DNA from: Sulfuricaulis limicola | GTDB taxonomy: Bacteria > Pseudomonadota > Gammaproteobacteria > Acidiferrobacterales > Sulfurifustaceae | Reading direction: 5' to 3' | Assembly (NCBI RefSeq): GCF_002355735.1 | Contig: NZ_AP014879.1 | Coordinates: 1,736,001 to 1,800,000 of the forward strand | DNA: 64,000 bases | Shown here: positions 1 to 8,350 of the stretch, in pieces | Position numbering within the stretch: position 1 is the first letter of the stretch | Layout: each line of letters opens with the position of its first letter | Position numbers and translations under genes: made by a program | The notes under the pieces: generated by a model | Databases searched by the model: none | What the model was told of the DNA's origin: nothing | What the model saw: only the letters and a program-made list of their open reading frames with translations

Positions 1-669
1 CATAACGGCGGGTTTCTGGACATGTCCATCGAAGAATTCCATGATTTATTGGGACTGCCCCAGAATGGCCGCACCGACCTGCCGCGCAACCGCATCGATT
101 ACCGTTATGCCCGTCAGGGCGTGAATCTGGTCGACCTCAACCATGCCGTCAGCGGCGTGGGCGACGTACGCCTGTCTGCCGCCATCCCGGTAACCATGGA
201 GGGAGCATCCAAGGGCTACACCGCTGCCTGGCGCGCGAGTCTCAAGCTTCCCACCGGCGATGCTGCCGAGCTGCTCGGCAGCGGAAGCACCGATCTGGCC
301 GGCTGGCTGAGTGCCGCCACGACACGCCCGCCGGACAAGTGGAACCTGTACGGTGGTGGCGGCTTGCTGCTGATGAACGAAGGCAATGTTATGCCGGCGC
401 AGCAGCGCCAGTTCGTCGCCTTCGGTACCCTGGGGTTGAGGTTAAAATTTCTGCCGCGGCTGTCCGTCAACGGCCAGCTCGACATGCATAGCCCGTTTTA
501 CAGTGACAGTGAACTGCGGCAATTGGGCAGATACGCCGTACAGGGATTGCTGGGTTTGGACTGGGAATTCGCACCGCGGACATTCCTGGCGATTTCGATC
601 TCGGAGGACATGGTGGTCGGCGCAGCACCCGACGTGGCGTTCAACCTGTCCCTGGCCATGCCCTTGTGA
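1..669 (+). CDS. DUF3187-like outer-membrane protein, 3' part
   Basis: The reading frame is already open at base 1, so the gene is cut by the window edge and the ATG at 22 is probably internal. The visible part is about 222 residues. It resembles the C-terminal half of DUF3187 proteins: an opening H-N-G-G-F-x-D motif, then alternating hydrophobic and polar strands (LRLKFLPRLSVNGQLDMHS) and a terminal strand ending in leucine, as in an outer-membrane beta-barrel. No function is established for this family. It is convergent with the epimerase gene, 12 bases away, and I see no T-run terminator between them. Family assignment is from memory of the motif, so moderately sure. Confidence 0.6.
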   Translation, partial: HNGGFLDMSIEEFHDLLGLPQNGRTDLPRNRIDYRYARQGVNLVDLNHAVSGVGDVRLSAAIPVTMEGASKGYTAAWRASLKLPTGDAAELLGSGSTDLAGWLSAATTRPPDKWNLYGGGGLLLMNEGNVMPAQQRQFVAFGTLGLRLKFLPRLSVNGQLDMHSPFYSDSELRQLGRYAVQGLLGLDWEFAPRTFLAISISEDMVVGAAPDVAFNLSLAMPL

Positions 670-681
670 CAAGGGCGCGCT

Positions 682-1605
682 TCAATCGCCGAGAGACTCG
701 AGCAGTTTTTTCAGGCCTTGCTGAAAGGGCGTCGCCGGCACGTTGCCGAAGCCTGCCATGAGGCGCGCGACATCGGCGCAGGAATCCCGGATATCGCCGG
801 CGCGCGCCGGTTCGTATCGCCGCTCGATTTTTTTCCCGGATATTTTTTCGAGAGAAGCCAGCAGGTCCAGCAGCGAATTCTGCCGGCCGGTGCCGACGTT
901 GAAAACACCGCCGTTGCCTTCCATGCCGCGCGCGGCGCGCGCCAGCAGATCGGCCAGATCGGCGACGTAAACGAAATCGCGTGTCTGTTTTCCGTCCCCG
1001 TACACTGTCACCGGCAGATTCCGCTTCAGGCGCTCGACGAAAATGCTGATGACGCCCGAATAAGGCGAGGACGGATCCTGGCGCGGGCCGTAGATGTTGA
1101 AAAACCGGAACGACGTGGCAGCGAGGCCGTGGACCCGGTGGTAGTGCAGCAGGTAATGCTCGCCGGCCAGCTTGTCCACGGCATACGGCGACAGTGGCCG
1201 GGTTGCCGCCTCCTCCGACACCGGAATGGCGGCGGCATCGCCATACACCGCGGCGGAGCAGGCATAGACAAACCGCTTGATGCCGTGCCGGCGTGAGGCC
1301 TCCAGCAGATTGAGCGTGCCATCGAAATTGACCTGGTGCGTGCGAACCGGATCATCCATGCTCGCCTGCACCGAGGCCACGGCGGCCAGATGCACCACGG
1401 CATCCATCCCCTGCGCGCTGCGGTCAACCAGTCCGGCATCGCGGATATCTCCCTCGATAAATTCCAGCGCCTCGTGGCGAGGAAGGTTCTCCCGCTTGCC
1501 GGTGGAGAGATCGTCCAGCACGCGCACGCGTTCGCCCGCGGCCAGCAGCCGTTCCGCCAGATGCGAACCGATAAACCCGGCGCCGCCGGTAACCAGTATT
1601 TTCAT
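682..1605 (-). CDS. NAD-dependent sugar-nucleotide epimerase/dehydratase (GalE-like)
   Basis: Extended short-chain dehydrogenase of 307 aa. The N-terminus carries the Rossmann motif GGAGFIGSHL (residues 7-16), followed by DDLSTG and a D-I-R region typical of NAD-binding UDP-sugar epimerases. The catalytic YAVDK (Y-x-x-x-K) lies near residue 140, and a C-terminal GTG-N-S substrate loop follows. The likely role is interconverting UDP-hexoses such as UDP-glucose/UDP-galactose or the GlcNAc pair for the neighbouring EPS locus; the exact substrate cannot be read. The ATG at 1605 is preceded by a GAGGGG ribosome site, so it is preferred over an ATG 39 bases upstream. It is divergent from the Fn3 lipoprotein gene. 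Confidence 0.88.
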   Translation of the reverse strand: MKILVTGGAGFIGSHLAERLLAAGERVRVLDDLSTGKRENLPRHEALEFIEGDIRDAGLVDRSAQGMDAVVHLAAVASVQASMDDPVRTHQVNFDGTLNLLEASRRHGIKRFVYACSAAVYGDAAAIPVSEEAATRPLSPYAVDKLAGEHYLLHYHRVHGLAATSFRFFNIYGPRQDPSSPYSGVISIFVERLKRNLPVTVYGDGKQTRDFVYVADLADLLARAARGMEGNGGVFNVGTGRQNSLLDLLASLEKISGKKIERRYEPARAGDIRDSCADVARLMAGFGNVPATPFQQGLKKLLESLGD

Positions 1606-1898
1606 ATCCCCTCGGTTTTTTGTTTGCGTTGCCCGGTGCCGCACATGCCTTGGCGGATCAAACAGTCGTCCAGGCTACCGTTGATCCGGTCACTGGCCCC
1701 GAATATCCCCAATGTTTTAAGTTTTACTCTAAAACTGCGTAGCATGTATGGATATAGACTCTAACTGACTCAAATATAAGGGAAGTCCGGTCCGGTTGGG
1801 CTCGATGAAAGACCCGATCAAGCGTCGGGAAAAACAGTATTCAAGCAGGTGGGCGGAAGCAGGGAAAGCAATAATGGAAAAAAGTTTACCACAGCTGC

Positions 1899-2255
1899 AT
1901 GCGAATCGTCAGTTCATTTAAAGCTGCGATTCTGTCCCTGGCGCTCCCCGCGCTGCTAACCGCCTGTGGTGGCGGCGCAGAAAGTCCTCCGTCCGCGACT
2001 TCCTTGCCAAACGCCGCCGCACTGACGTGGGACGCCGTCCCCGCCACCAATCTTTCGGGTTACCGTGTTTATTACGGCACAACGCCGGGAACCTACCAGC
2101 AGGCCCCCGGACAAGGGCTGAGCGTGGGTAATATCACCACCTATACGCTGATGGGCCTGAGCAACGGCACACGCTACTATTTCGCCGTGACCGCCTTCGA
2201 TACGGCGGGGAATGAAAGCGGTTATTCGAATGAAGTTTTCAAGGACATTCCCTGA
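1899..2255 (+). CDS. Small lipoprotein with one fibronectin type III domain
   Basis: 118 aa: a signal peptide with lipobox LTAC (Cys23), then GGG and a single Fn3-like domain (about residues 41-118) containing LTWDA, SGYRVYYGT and YYFAVTAFDTAGNES strands. It is probably anchored in the outer membrane or periplasm. The last 78 codons and stop are base-for-base identical to the end of the gene at 4089-5360, and the signal peptides are also related (RIVSSF against RIVNSL). There is no good ribosome site at ATG 1899. An upstream ATG at 1874 has AGGGA in front but is one base out of frame through an A6 run. Function is unknown; a role as surface adaptor for EPS-associated enzymes is only an inference. 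Confidence 0.75.
   Translation: MRIVSSFKAAILSLALPALLTACGGGAESPPSATSLPNAAALTWDAVPATNLSGYRVYYGTTPGTYQQAPGQGLSVGNITTYTLMGLSNGTRYYFAVTAFDTAGNESGYSNEVFKDIP
2022..2255 (+). repeat. 234-bp perfect direct repeat, copy 1 (Fn3 domain coding)
   Basis: This stretch, from the CTG before the LTWDA codons through the stop codon, is identical to 5127-5360. Similarity ends abruptly right after the TGA in both copies. It covers the whole Fn3 domain of two lipoprotein genes in the same orientation, 3.1 kb apart. Confidence 0.93.
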
Positions 2256-2425
2256 TTTAATCGAATGCCGGCGGTTGCTACAGAAAAACCCTTGCAGACT
2301 ATGACATCAGGATATTCAAGGCTCAGCCCACGGTCACGGTATTGGGTTTCCCGGGCAAGATAAACCGATTCCTGATGCCAAGCCCCCGTGACAAGGCCCG
2401 TGTGTTTTGCATGGAAATTTATTTC

Positions 2426-3850
2426 ATGAAACTTCTCTGGCTGTCCATACGCACACGAATCTTATCGCTGTTTTTTCTCGGGCTGTTTATTTCTGTCGCA
2501 CTAACTCCAGGCCAGGCAAATGCGGCGCCAAATTACCCGCTGAAACTGAGCCCTAATGGGCTGCACCTCGTGGATCAGACGAACCAGCCGTTCTTCATGA
2601 ATGGCGATTCCGCGTGGTCACTGATTTCCCAGCTCTCTCAGGCCGACGCTGACGCTTATTTATCGGACCGCGCGCAGAAGGGATTCAATCTTGTTCTCGT
2701 AAACCTGATTGAACACAAATTCGCCACGAATGCACCGGCCAACCTCGCCGGTCAGGTGCCATTTGCCGCCGCCGGCGACTTCAGCGCTCCCGTCGAAGCA
2801 TATTTTGCCCACGCCGATTGGGTCATCAAGAAGGCCGCGGAAAAAGGCATCGTTGTCCTGCTGGCGCCGATTTATCTGGGATACGACTGTGGCAGTGAAG
2901 GCTGGTGCTCCGATGTAAAGTCGAGCTCATTGGCCACCATGCGCAGTTACGGCCGGTACGTGGGCAATCGTTACAAGAACTTCCCGAATATCATCTGGCT
3001 CATCGGTGGCGATGCCGACCCTGTGGCCAACGGCGTGGCGGCAAAGCTGCGTGAATTTGTTGCCGGTGTGCGGGAGGTTGATACCGGCCATCTGATGACG
3101 GCGCATAACGCGCGCAATCAGGCGGCAATGGACGTATGGACGACGGATTCATGGCTCGATATCAACAACATCTACACATCCGGCAGCGAGTATCAGGCGG
3201 CGCTGACGCAGTACAACCGGACCGGCGCCAAGCCATTCTTTCTCCTGGAAAGCAATTACGAGAATCAGGCCGGCATTACCCCGCTCAATTTGCGGCAACA
3301 GGCATACTGGTCCGTGTTATCAGGCGGAATCGTGGGACACATATTCGGAAATTGCCCCATGTGGCATTTCAACGCGCCTTCCACATCAAGCTTTTGCACC
3401 GGTTCCACCTGGAAATCGCAACTCAATTCCACGGGATCAATCACGTTGGCTCATGTGGGCCGACTCTTTCTCTCGCGGGCTTTTTACCTGCTCGTGCCCG
3501 ATCAGGCGCATTCCGTGCTGACAGCGGGTTTTCAGTCCGGGACAAGCTATGCGGCAGCGGCACGGGCAAGCGACGGGTCGTCGGTCATTGCCTATATTCC
3601 CACAAATCGCACCGTCACCATTGACCTCACGAAAATTGCCGGCGCCTCCGTGCGCGCCTGGTGGTTTAACCCGCGCACGGCGGTGGCAACATTAATCAAC
3701 ACCTATCCCGCCTCGGGCACAAAAACCTTCACTCCACCCGACTCCAACGACTGGGTGCTTGTTCTGGACAATGCCTCGCTGAATCTGCCGGCTCCTGGAG
3801 CACTGTCGCAGGCACCCGCTGCGCCGACAAATCTGCGTGTAGTCTCCTGA
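2426..3850 (+). CDS. Secreted DUF4038 glycoside-hydrolase-like protein
   Basis: 474 aa from the ATG at 2426 (alternative ATG at 2411 adds MEIYF). A signal peptide of about 33 residues ends at QANA. The mature part begins with LKLSPNGLHLVDQ and FFMNGDSAW, the pattern of DUF4038 TIM-barrel proteins related to glycosidases. A central NFPNIIWLIGGDADP strand-loop follows, with a beta-sandwich-like C-terminal region around residues 380-460 (TVTIDLTKIAGASVRAWWFNP). The probable role is cleaving or binding polysaccharide outside the cell, perhaps the locus's own EPS. The protein ends in PAAPTNLRVVS, which looks like the first strand of an Fn3 domain whose remainder is missing; the beta-helix protein encoded at 5526-6998 ends in a similar way. 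Activity is inferred, not shown. Confidence 0.78.
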   Translation: MKLLWLSIRTRILSLFFLGLFISVALTPGQANAAPNYPLKLSPNGLHLVDQTNQPFFMNGDSAWSLISQLSQADADAYLSDRAQKGFNLVLVNLIEHKFATNAPANLAGQVPFAAAGDFSAPVEAYFAHADWVIKKAAEKGIVVLLAPIYLGYDCGSEGWCSDVKSSSLATMRSYGRYVGNRYKNFPNIIWLIGGDADPVANGVAAKLREFVAGVREVDTGHLMTAHNARNQAAMDVWTTDSWLDINNIYTSGSEYQAALTQYNRTGAKPFFLLESNYENQAGITPLNLRQQAYWSVLSGGIVGHIFGNCPMWHFNAPSTSSFCTGSTWKSQLNSTGSITLAHVGRLFLSRAFYLLVPDQAHSVLTAGFQSGTSYAAAARASDGSSVIAYIPTNRTVTIDLTKIAGASVRAWWFNPRTAVATLINTYPASGTKTFTPPDSNDWVLVLDNASLNLPAPGALSQAPAAPTNLRVVS

Positions 3851-4088
3851 TGATGCCTGATCGAACGATCGTTTCTGCCGGACGCACGGTCGCCTGAAGC
3901 AAAACGGAGAGCACCGTCAATCTGCGCTCACCCCCCGAAAGTCGGTTTTTCCTTAGTGATCCGGCAAAGATCGTTTATCTTTACATTCAACAAGATTCTG
4001 CGCTGCTGAAAAATAAAAACGGCGGCAGTTATTTTTTAATAATCGAGGGAGGCAGTATTCGGGCGGGGGACGGAAACAAGGAAGTAGA

Positions 4089-5360
4089 ATGGAAATGCTT
4101 CGCCCCGGTCGCACGCGAATCGTCAATTCGTTACAAGCTGTCGTTCTGATCCTGATGCTCCCGGTGATGCTTGCCGCCTGCGGCGGCGGCGCCGAAGCAG
4201 AAACTCAAGCGAATTCGCTCCCGGCCAACACCACGAGCCCGGATACCACCTCGCCCGTAGTTACGATTTCCGGCCCCACCAGCGCTTCGAGTTACAGCAC
4301 CAGCAGCGCCACGGTTGCACTGAGCGGCACTGCCAGTGATAGCGTCGGCGTGACGCAGGTGACCTGGTCGAACAGCCGGGGTGGCAGCGGCACCGCCAGC
4401 GGTACCGTCTCCTGGAACAGCGGCAACATCACCCTGCAGGGCGGCAGCAACACCCTCACGGTTACAGCGCGCGACGCGGCCGGTAATACCGCCACCGATA
4501 CCCTGGTGATCACCTATTCCACCAGCACGCCCGGCGACACCACCGCCCCCAGCGTCTCCATCACCTCGCCCACGAGCAGCGCGACCTATACCACTGCCAG
4601 CAGCACGCTGAGCCTGGGCGGTTCCGCCAGCGATAACGTGGGTGTCACGCAGGTAACCTGGTCGAACAGCCGGGGTGGCAGCGGCACCGCCAGCGGCACG
4701 ACGTCGTGGAGCGTCTCCGGCATCACCCTGCTGGGCGGCAGCAACACCCTAACGGTGACGGCGCGTGACGCGGCGGGGAACGTGAACACCGATACGCTGA
4801 CGGTGACGTATAACGCGCCGGACACCACCAGCCCGACAGTCTCCATCACCTCGCCCACCAGCAGCGCCGCCTACACCACAAGCAGCAGCACCCTGAGCCT
4901 GGGCGGCACAGCCTCGGATAATGTCGGCGTGACGCAGGTAACCTGGTCGAACAGCCGGGGTGGCAGCGGCACCGCCAGCGGCACGACGTCGTGGAGCGTC
5001 TCCGGCATCACCCTGCTGGGCGGCAGCAACACCCTAACGGTGACGGCGCGTGACGCGGCGGGGAACGTGAACACCGATACGCTGACGGTGACGTATAACG
5101 CGCCGGTGATATCCAATACCGCCATCCTGACGTGGGACGCCGTCCCCGCCACCAATCTTTCGGGTTACCGTGTTTATTACGGCACAACGCCGGGAACCTA
5201 CCAGCAGGCCCCCGGACAAGGGCTGAGCGTGGGTAATATCACCACCTATACGCTGATGGGCCTGAGCAACGGCACACGCTACTATTTCGCCGTGACCGCC
5301 TTCGATACGGCGGGGAATGAAAGCGGTTATTCGAATGAAGTTTTCAAGGACATTCCCTGA
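4089..5360 (+). CDS. Lipoprotein with three Ig-like repeats and an Fn3 domain
   Basis: 423 aa. Lipobox LAAC gives Cys31, followed by a Gly/Ala/Thr linker. Three tandem bacterial Ig-like repeats of about 92 residues follow (52-143, 150-241 and 245-337), each containing VTQVTWSNSRGGSGTASG and TLTVTARDAAGN. A C-terminal Fn3 domain (345-423) is identical at DNA level to that of the gene at 1899. Repeats 2 and 3 share 175 identical bases, a sign of recent tandem duplication. It is likely an extended surface or periplasmic stalk presenting the Fn3 head. A ribosome site (AAGGA) sits in front of ATG 4089; the ATG two codons later is also possible. Binding partner unknown. Confidence 0.8.
   Translation: MEMLRPGRTRIVNSLQAVVLILMLPVMLAACGGGAEAETQANSLPANTTSPDTTSPVVTISGPTSASSYSTSSATVALSGTASDSVGVTQVTWSNSRGGSGTASGTVSWNSGNITLQGGSNTLTVTARDAAGNTATDTLVITYSTSTPGDTTAPSVSITSPTSSATYTTASSTLSLGGSASDNVGVTQVTWSNSRGGSGTASGTTSWSVSGITLLGGSNTLTVTARDAAGNVNTDTLTVTYNAPDTTSPTVSITSPTSSAAYTTSSSTLSLGGTASDNVGVTQVTWSNSRGGSGTASGTTSWSVSGITLLGGSNTLTVTARDAAGNVNTDTLTVTYNAPVISNTAILTWDAVPATNLSGYRVYYGTTPGTYQQAPGQGLSVGNITTYTLMGLSNGTRYYFAVTAFDTAGNESGYSNEVFKDIP
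4647..5106 (+). repeat. Tandem 285-bp Ig-domain repeats with 175-bp identical core
   Basis: Bases 4647-4821 and 4932-5106 are identical at an offset of 285 bases, which is 95 codons. They encode most of Ig-like repeats 2 and 3. The first repeat (about 4240-4520) is a more diverged relative. Confidence 0.9.
5127..5360 (+). repeat. 234-bp perfect direct repeat, copy 2 (Fn3 domain coding)
   Basis: Identical to 2022-2255. Here it forms the 3' end of the long Ig/Fn3 lipoprotein gene. Recombination between the copies would delete the DUF4038 gene and the Ig repeats. Confidence 0.93.
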
Positions 5361-5525
5361 GATGGCGCAAACAACCGGGACAAGAAATGTCTTCTACTCT
5401 GCCGGTAAACTACCATACTATTACGCCAATGAAATCTGGATGATCGCAACGATATACAGCTTTTCTGTCACCGAAATCACCACATTGCCCGACCAGGGTA
5501 TGAAAGAGAAACCAGAGGTTCTTAT

Positions 5526-6998
5526 ATGACTATCAAACCTTCACTTTGGCGACTGCCCGTTTTCCAGGGGCTCATCATGGCGGTTGCCATCATGACGGGA
5601 CAAATCTTGATCGCATCGCCGGCATACGCCGCGACGTATTATGTCGCTACCAGCGGCAGCAATACCAATGCAGGAAGCTCCACGGCTCCGTTTCAGACCA
5701 TCCAGAAAGGTCTCTCGGCGCTCTCGGCGGGCGACACTCTTGTGATCCGCAATGGCACCTACAGCGGTTCCTCGAACAGTCTGGCGAATCTCCCGAACGG
5801 TTCCTCCGGGAATTACATTACGATCATGGCGGAAAATGAAGGCGGCGCGATCATCACGGCGGGGCTGGGAATGTCCAGCTCAAACCAGTATCTGGTCTTT
5901 CAGGGGCTTCGCCTGCAGGATACCACCCAAAAAGACATCCTCGGGAATCATATCAAGTGGCTCAGAACCGAATTCAAAGGGGGGCCATCAGGCGGTAACA
6001 CCATGGCAGTGGTGGTGGGAACGAATGACGTCGGTACAACTGCTGATATCCTGCTGGAAGACGTCTGGGTTCACGGATTTGGCGGCCGCTATAAAATCCT
6101 CGTCTATAACTCTTCGCGGGTAGTCATTCGCCGGGCCGTCACAAGATACGACGGCACGGTTACGGCGTCAGGTGAACCGCAAGCCAATATTACCGTTTAT
6201 GATTCTGACAGCGTGGAAGTCCAGAATTCCATCGCCATTGACGGTATTACCGGCACAGGCACAGAGGAGTTTGTCGCGGCCTATTACAACATTTGCAACG
6301 GAACCGGCTCTGTGCCCGTCAGGAATTACACTCATCGCGGCAACATCGCGCTCAAGCCGACCGGTTACACCATGGCGTCCGAGGGAAACTGCACCATCTC
6401 CAACGAAGTGATCATGGATGTTGCTGGCGCGGGCGGCACATATGGTATTTCCCAGCTCAAAGGCAGCGGTACCCAGTACACCCGCGTAACGCTCATCGGA
6501 TCCAGGGGCGATGGTTTTGGCATATTCGGTGGCAGCGCCAAGGTTCAGGATTCAATCGTGGCGAATCAGTCCGGCCAGGCATATAACGGGATCACCCCGT
6601 TAACCTCGATCGCCTACAACAATGGCGGGAACACCGGCGGAACCGTACTGAACCCTTTTACCAGCGGCCTGCTTTACCTGCCGAGAATCGAGTCGGGATC
6701 GATTCTTTCCCTTGGCGGCACCGCGGGTCAACGCGGCGCCCAGATCATCAAGCGTATCGGCACGCCCGGAACTCTTTACGGTGAATCAGGTTACTCAACC
6801 ACGACCGCCACGGATCTTTGGCCATGGCCCAATGAGGCCAGAATCAAGAAGGAAATGTGCGCCGATGCGGGCGTCACCCGGGGGTTTTGCGCGTCCGCGT
6901 CGCTGACGGATTACGTCTTCAGCTATCTCGGCAACCCGAATCCCTATGGCGGAGGGGTGATTTCACTCTCTCCGCCGCCCAACCTCAGGGTGCAATAG
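5526..6998 (+). CDS. Secreted right-handed parallel beta-helix protein
   Basis: 490 aa with a signal peptide ending at AYA (about residue 36). The mature start YYVATSGSNTNAGSSTAPFQTIQKGLSAL is the classic opening of secreted beta-helix (DUF1565/pectate-lyase-fold) proteins. Short repeating strands with V, I and N follow (ILLEDVWVHGFGG, VVIRRAVTRYDG, VEVQNSIAIDG). It is probably an extracellular polysaccharide-binding, lyase or epimerase-type protein acting on the EPS. The C-terminus is SPPPNLRVQ, echoing the PTNLRV end of the DUF4038 protein. ATG 5526 has AGAGG 8-12 bases upstream. It is convergent with the glycosyltransferase gene at 7100; the ~100-bp gap holds two small inverted repeats (7000-7006/7018-7024 and 7021-7026/7035-7040) without a T-run. 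Confidence 0.82.
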   Translation: MTIKPSLWRLPVFQGLIMAVAIMTGQILIASPAYAATYYVATSGSNTNAGSSTAPFQTIQKGLSALSAGDTLVIRNGTYSGSSNSLANLPNGSSGNYITIMAENEGGAIITAGLGMSSSNQYLVFQGLRLQDTTQKDILGNHIKWLRTEFKGGPSGGNTMAVVVGTNDVGTTADILLEDVWVHGFGGRYKILVYNSSRVVIRRAVTRYDGTVTASGEPQANITVYDSDSVEVQNSIAIDGITGTGTEEFVAAYYNICNGTGSVPVRNYTHRGNIALKPTGYTMASEGNCTISNEVIMDVAGAGGTYGISQLKGSGTQYTRVTLIGSRGDGFGIFGGSAKVQDSIVANQSGQAYNGITPLTSIAYNNGGNTGGTVLNPFTSGLLYLPRIESGSILSLGGTAGQRGAQIIKRIGTPGTLYGESGYSTTTATDLWPWPNEARIKKEMCADAGVTRGFCASASLTDYVFSYLGNPNPYGGGVISLSPPPNLRVQ

Positions 6999-7099
6999 TC
7001 TGCCAGAAATCGTCATGCTGGCAGGCTCTTCCGGGCCTGCGCCGGATGGTTGCGAAAAGCTGCCCTGCAGCACTTTCGTCCGGCGACGTCAGTCAGGCC

Positions 7100-8350
7100 T
7101 CATGCCGGGGGTTCAAGATCGAGGATTTTTTCCACAGTCCGAATCCACGAATGTTCCTCAAGCAACCTGGTTTTTGCGGCAGCGGCGATACGTTCCCGCA
7201 ATGACACGTTCGCAAACAACGACAGCACGCACTCGCTGCATTCCTCGACGTTAAGGGGCTCGAACAACAGAGCTGTTTGGCCGTGCTTGTGCACATCCTC
7301 GATGGGCGGCAGGCGCGGCAGCACCAATGGGATCCCCAGCCCCATCATCTCAAACATGATCATTGGCGATCCGAACATGTTGGAGTTCGGAAGCACGCCA
7401 ACATCCAGCATGCTGAGATAATCGTACACTTCCGCGCGGGCTACGGCGCCCGTGAAGATGATCTTATCCGCTATTCCCAGCTCGGCAGCGCGGGCGGCGG
7501 CAGCGGCGCGGCCACGCCCGTCACCTATCAGGCACAAACGGAAGTCGGGGCTGACTTTGAGAATTCGCGCCATGACCTCCACCAGGTTGGACAGTCGATC
7601 CCAGTCGTCGAACCAGCCGGCAAACCCGAGCACGAATGTACCGTCGAGGCCAAACCGCCGCCGCAGCTCTTCGCGCCGGGGAGTGGCCGGAATCCGGTTC
7701 ATGTCAAAACCGTTTGGGACGACCGCCAGCTGACCCGATGAAGCGCCCGCTTCGCGCGCCCGGTCCGCCAGATAAGACGAGACGGCATGAATTCTGGAGC
7801 AGCGGCGGAACAGCATTCTCTCGAATGCATTGCAGAGGCGCATGAACGACTGCTTCCTCGCACGCTCGGGGACCCCGGAAACCTCATTTACCTCCAGCAG
7901 GAACGGCACGCCATGCCGTGCCGCGGCAAACGCTCCGGCAACAAGGAAAAATGCGTAGCGCTCGTATACCAGATCGTAGCGCACCGCGCGCAATTCCCGG
8001 GAAACCCTGAAATAAGCGGGAATGTTGTAGGCCATCTCGGCGAGTTCAAACAGCCAGTTGGGAAAGTGCCGGCTGACGAACCGCCACACCCGGCTGATTC
8101 CTGTTACCTTCGTGCTGGCCTTGTCCACCGGCGCTGTATCTTTCGAGAACGGATCGACGCCACCGGGTGAGATCACCCTGACCTGGTGACCCAGTTGGCG
8201 AAGCGCGCTCACCACGCTGACAATATGGTTGCCTTCAGCGCCTCTCCCCTGGGTACGATGATGGTAGAGAACGTGCAACGGCCGACCTGGCAGATGAAAA
8301 TTCCTGACCGAAGCCGTATCTTCCGCGCGTGTTGTCGTCGACCGCCCCAT
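7100..8350 (-). CDS. Glycosyltransferase family 4
   Basis: 416 aa, two-domain GT-B enzyme. The N-terminal domain has an HHRTQGRGAEGNHI segment, the equivalent of the GG-x-x acceptor loop. The C-terminal domain has VPNGFD, FVLGFAGWFDDWD, and the donor-site region FGSPMIMFEMMGLGIPLVLP with its E-x-x-x-x-G/P pattern. It probably transfers a sugar from a nucleotide donor to a lipid-linked EPS intermediate in the cytoplasm. Its ATG directly follows the TAA of the upstream deacetylase-like gene. It is the last gene of the long minus-strand EPS series. Donor and linkage cannot be predicted. Confidence 0.85.
   Translation of the reverse strand: MGRSTTTRAEDTASVRNFHLPGRPLHVLYHHRTQGRGAEGNHIVSVVSALRQLGHQVRVISPGGVDPFSKDTAPVDKASTKVTGISRVWRFVSRHFPNWLFELAEMAYNIPAYFRVSRELRAVRYDLVYERYAFFLVAGAFAAARHGVPFLLEVNEVSGVPERARKQSFMRLCNAFERMLFRRCSRIHAVSSYLADRAREAGASSGQLAVVPNGFDMNRIPATPRREELRRRFGLDGTFVLGFAGWFDDWDRLSNLVEVMARILKVSPDFRLCLIGDGRGRAAAAARAAELGIADKIIFTGAVARAEVYDYLSMLDVGVLPNSNMFGSPMIMFEMMGLGIPLVLPRLPPIEDVHKHGQTALLFEPLNVEECSECVLSLFANVSLRERIAAAAKTRLLEEHSWIRTVEKILDLEPPA

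Noticed and set aside
5317-5529. Small plus-strand open frame between the lipoprotein and beta-helix genes
   Set aside because: It starts inside the Fn3 coding region in another frame, has no ribosome site of its own and looks like chance.
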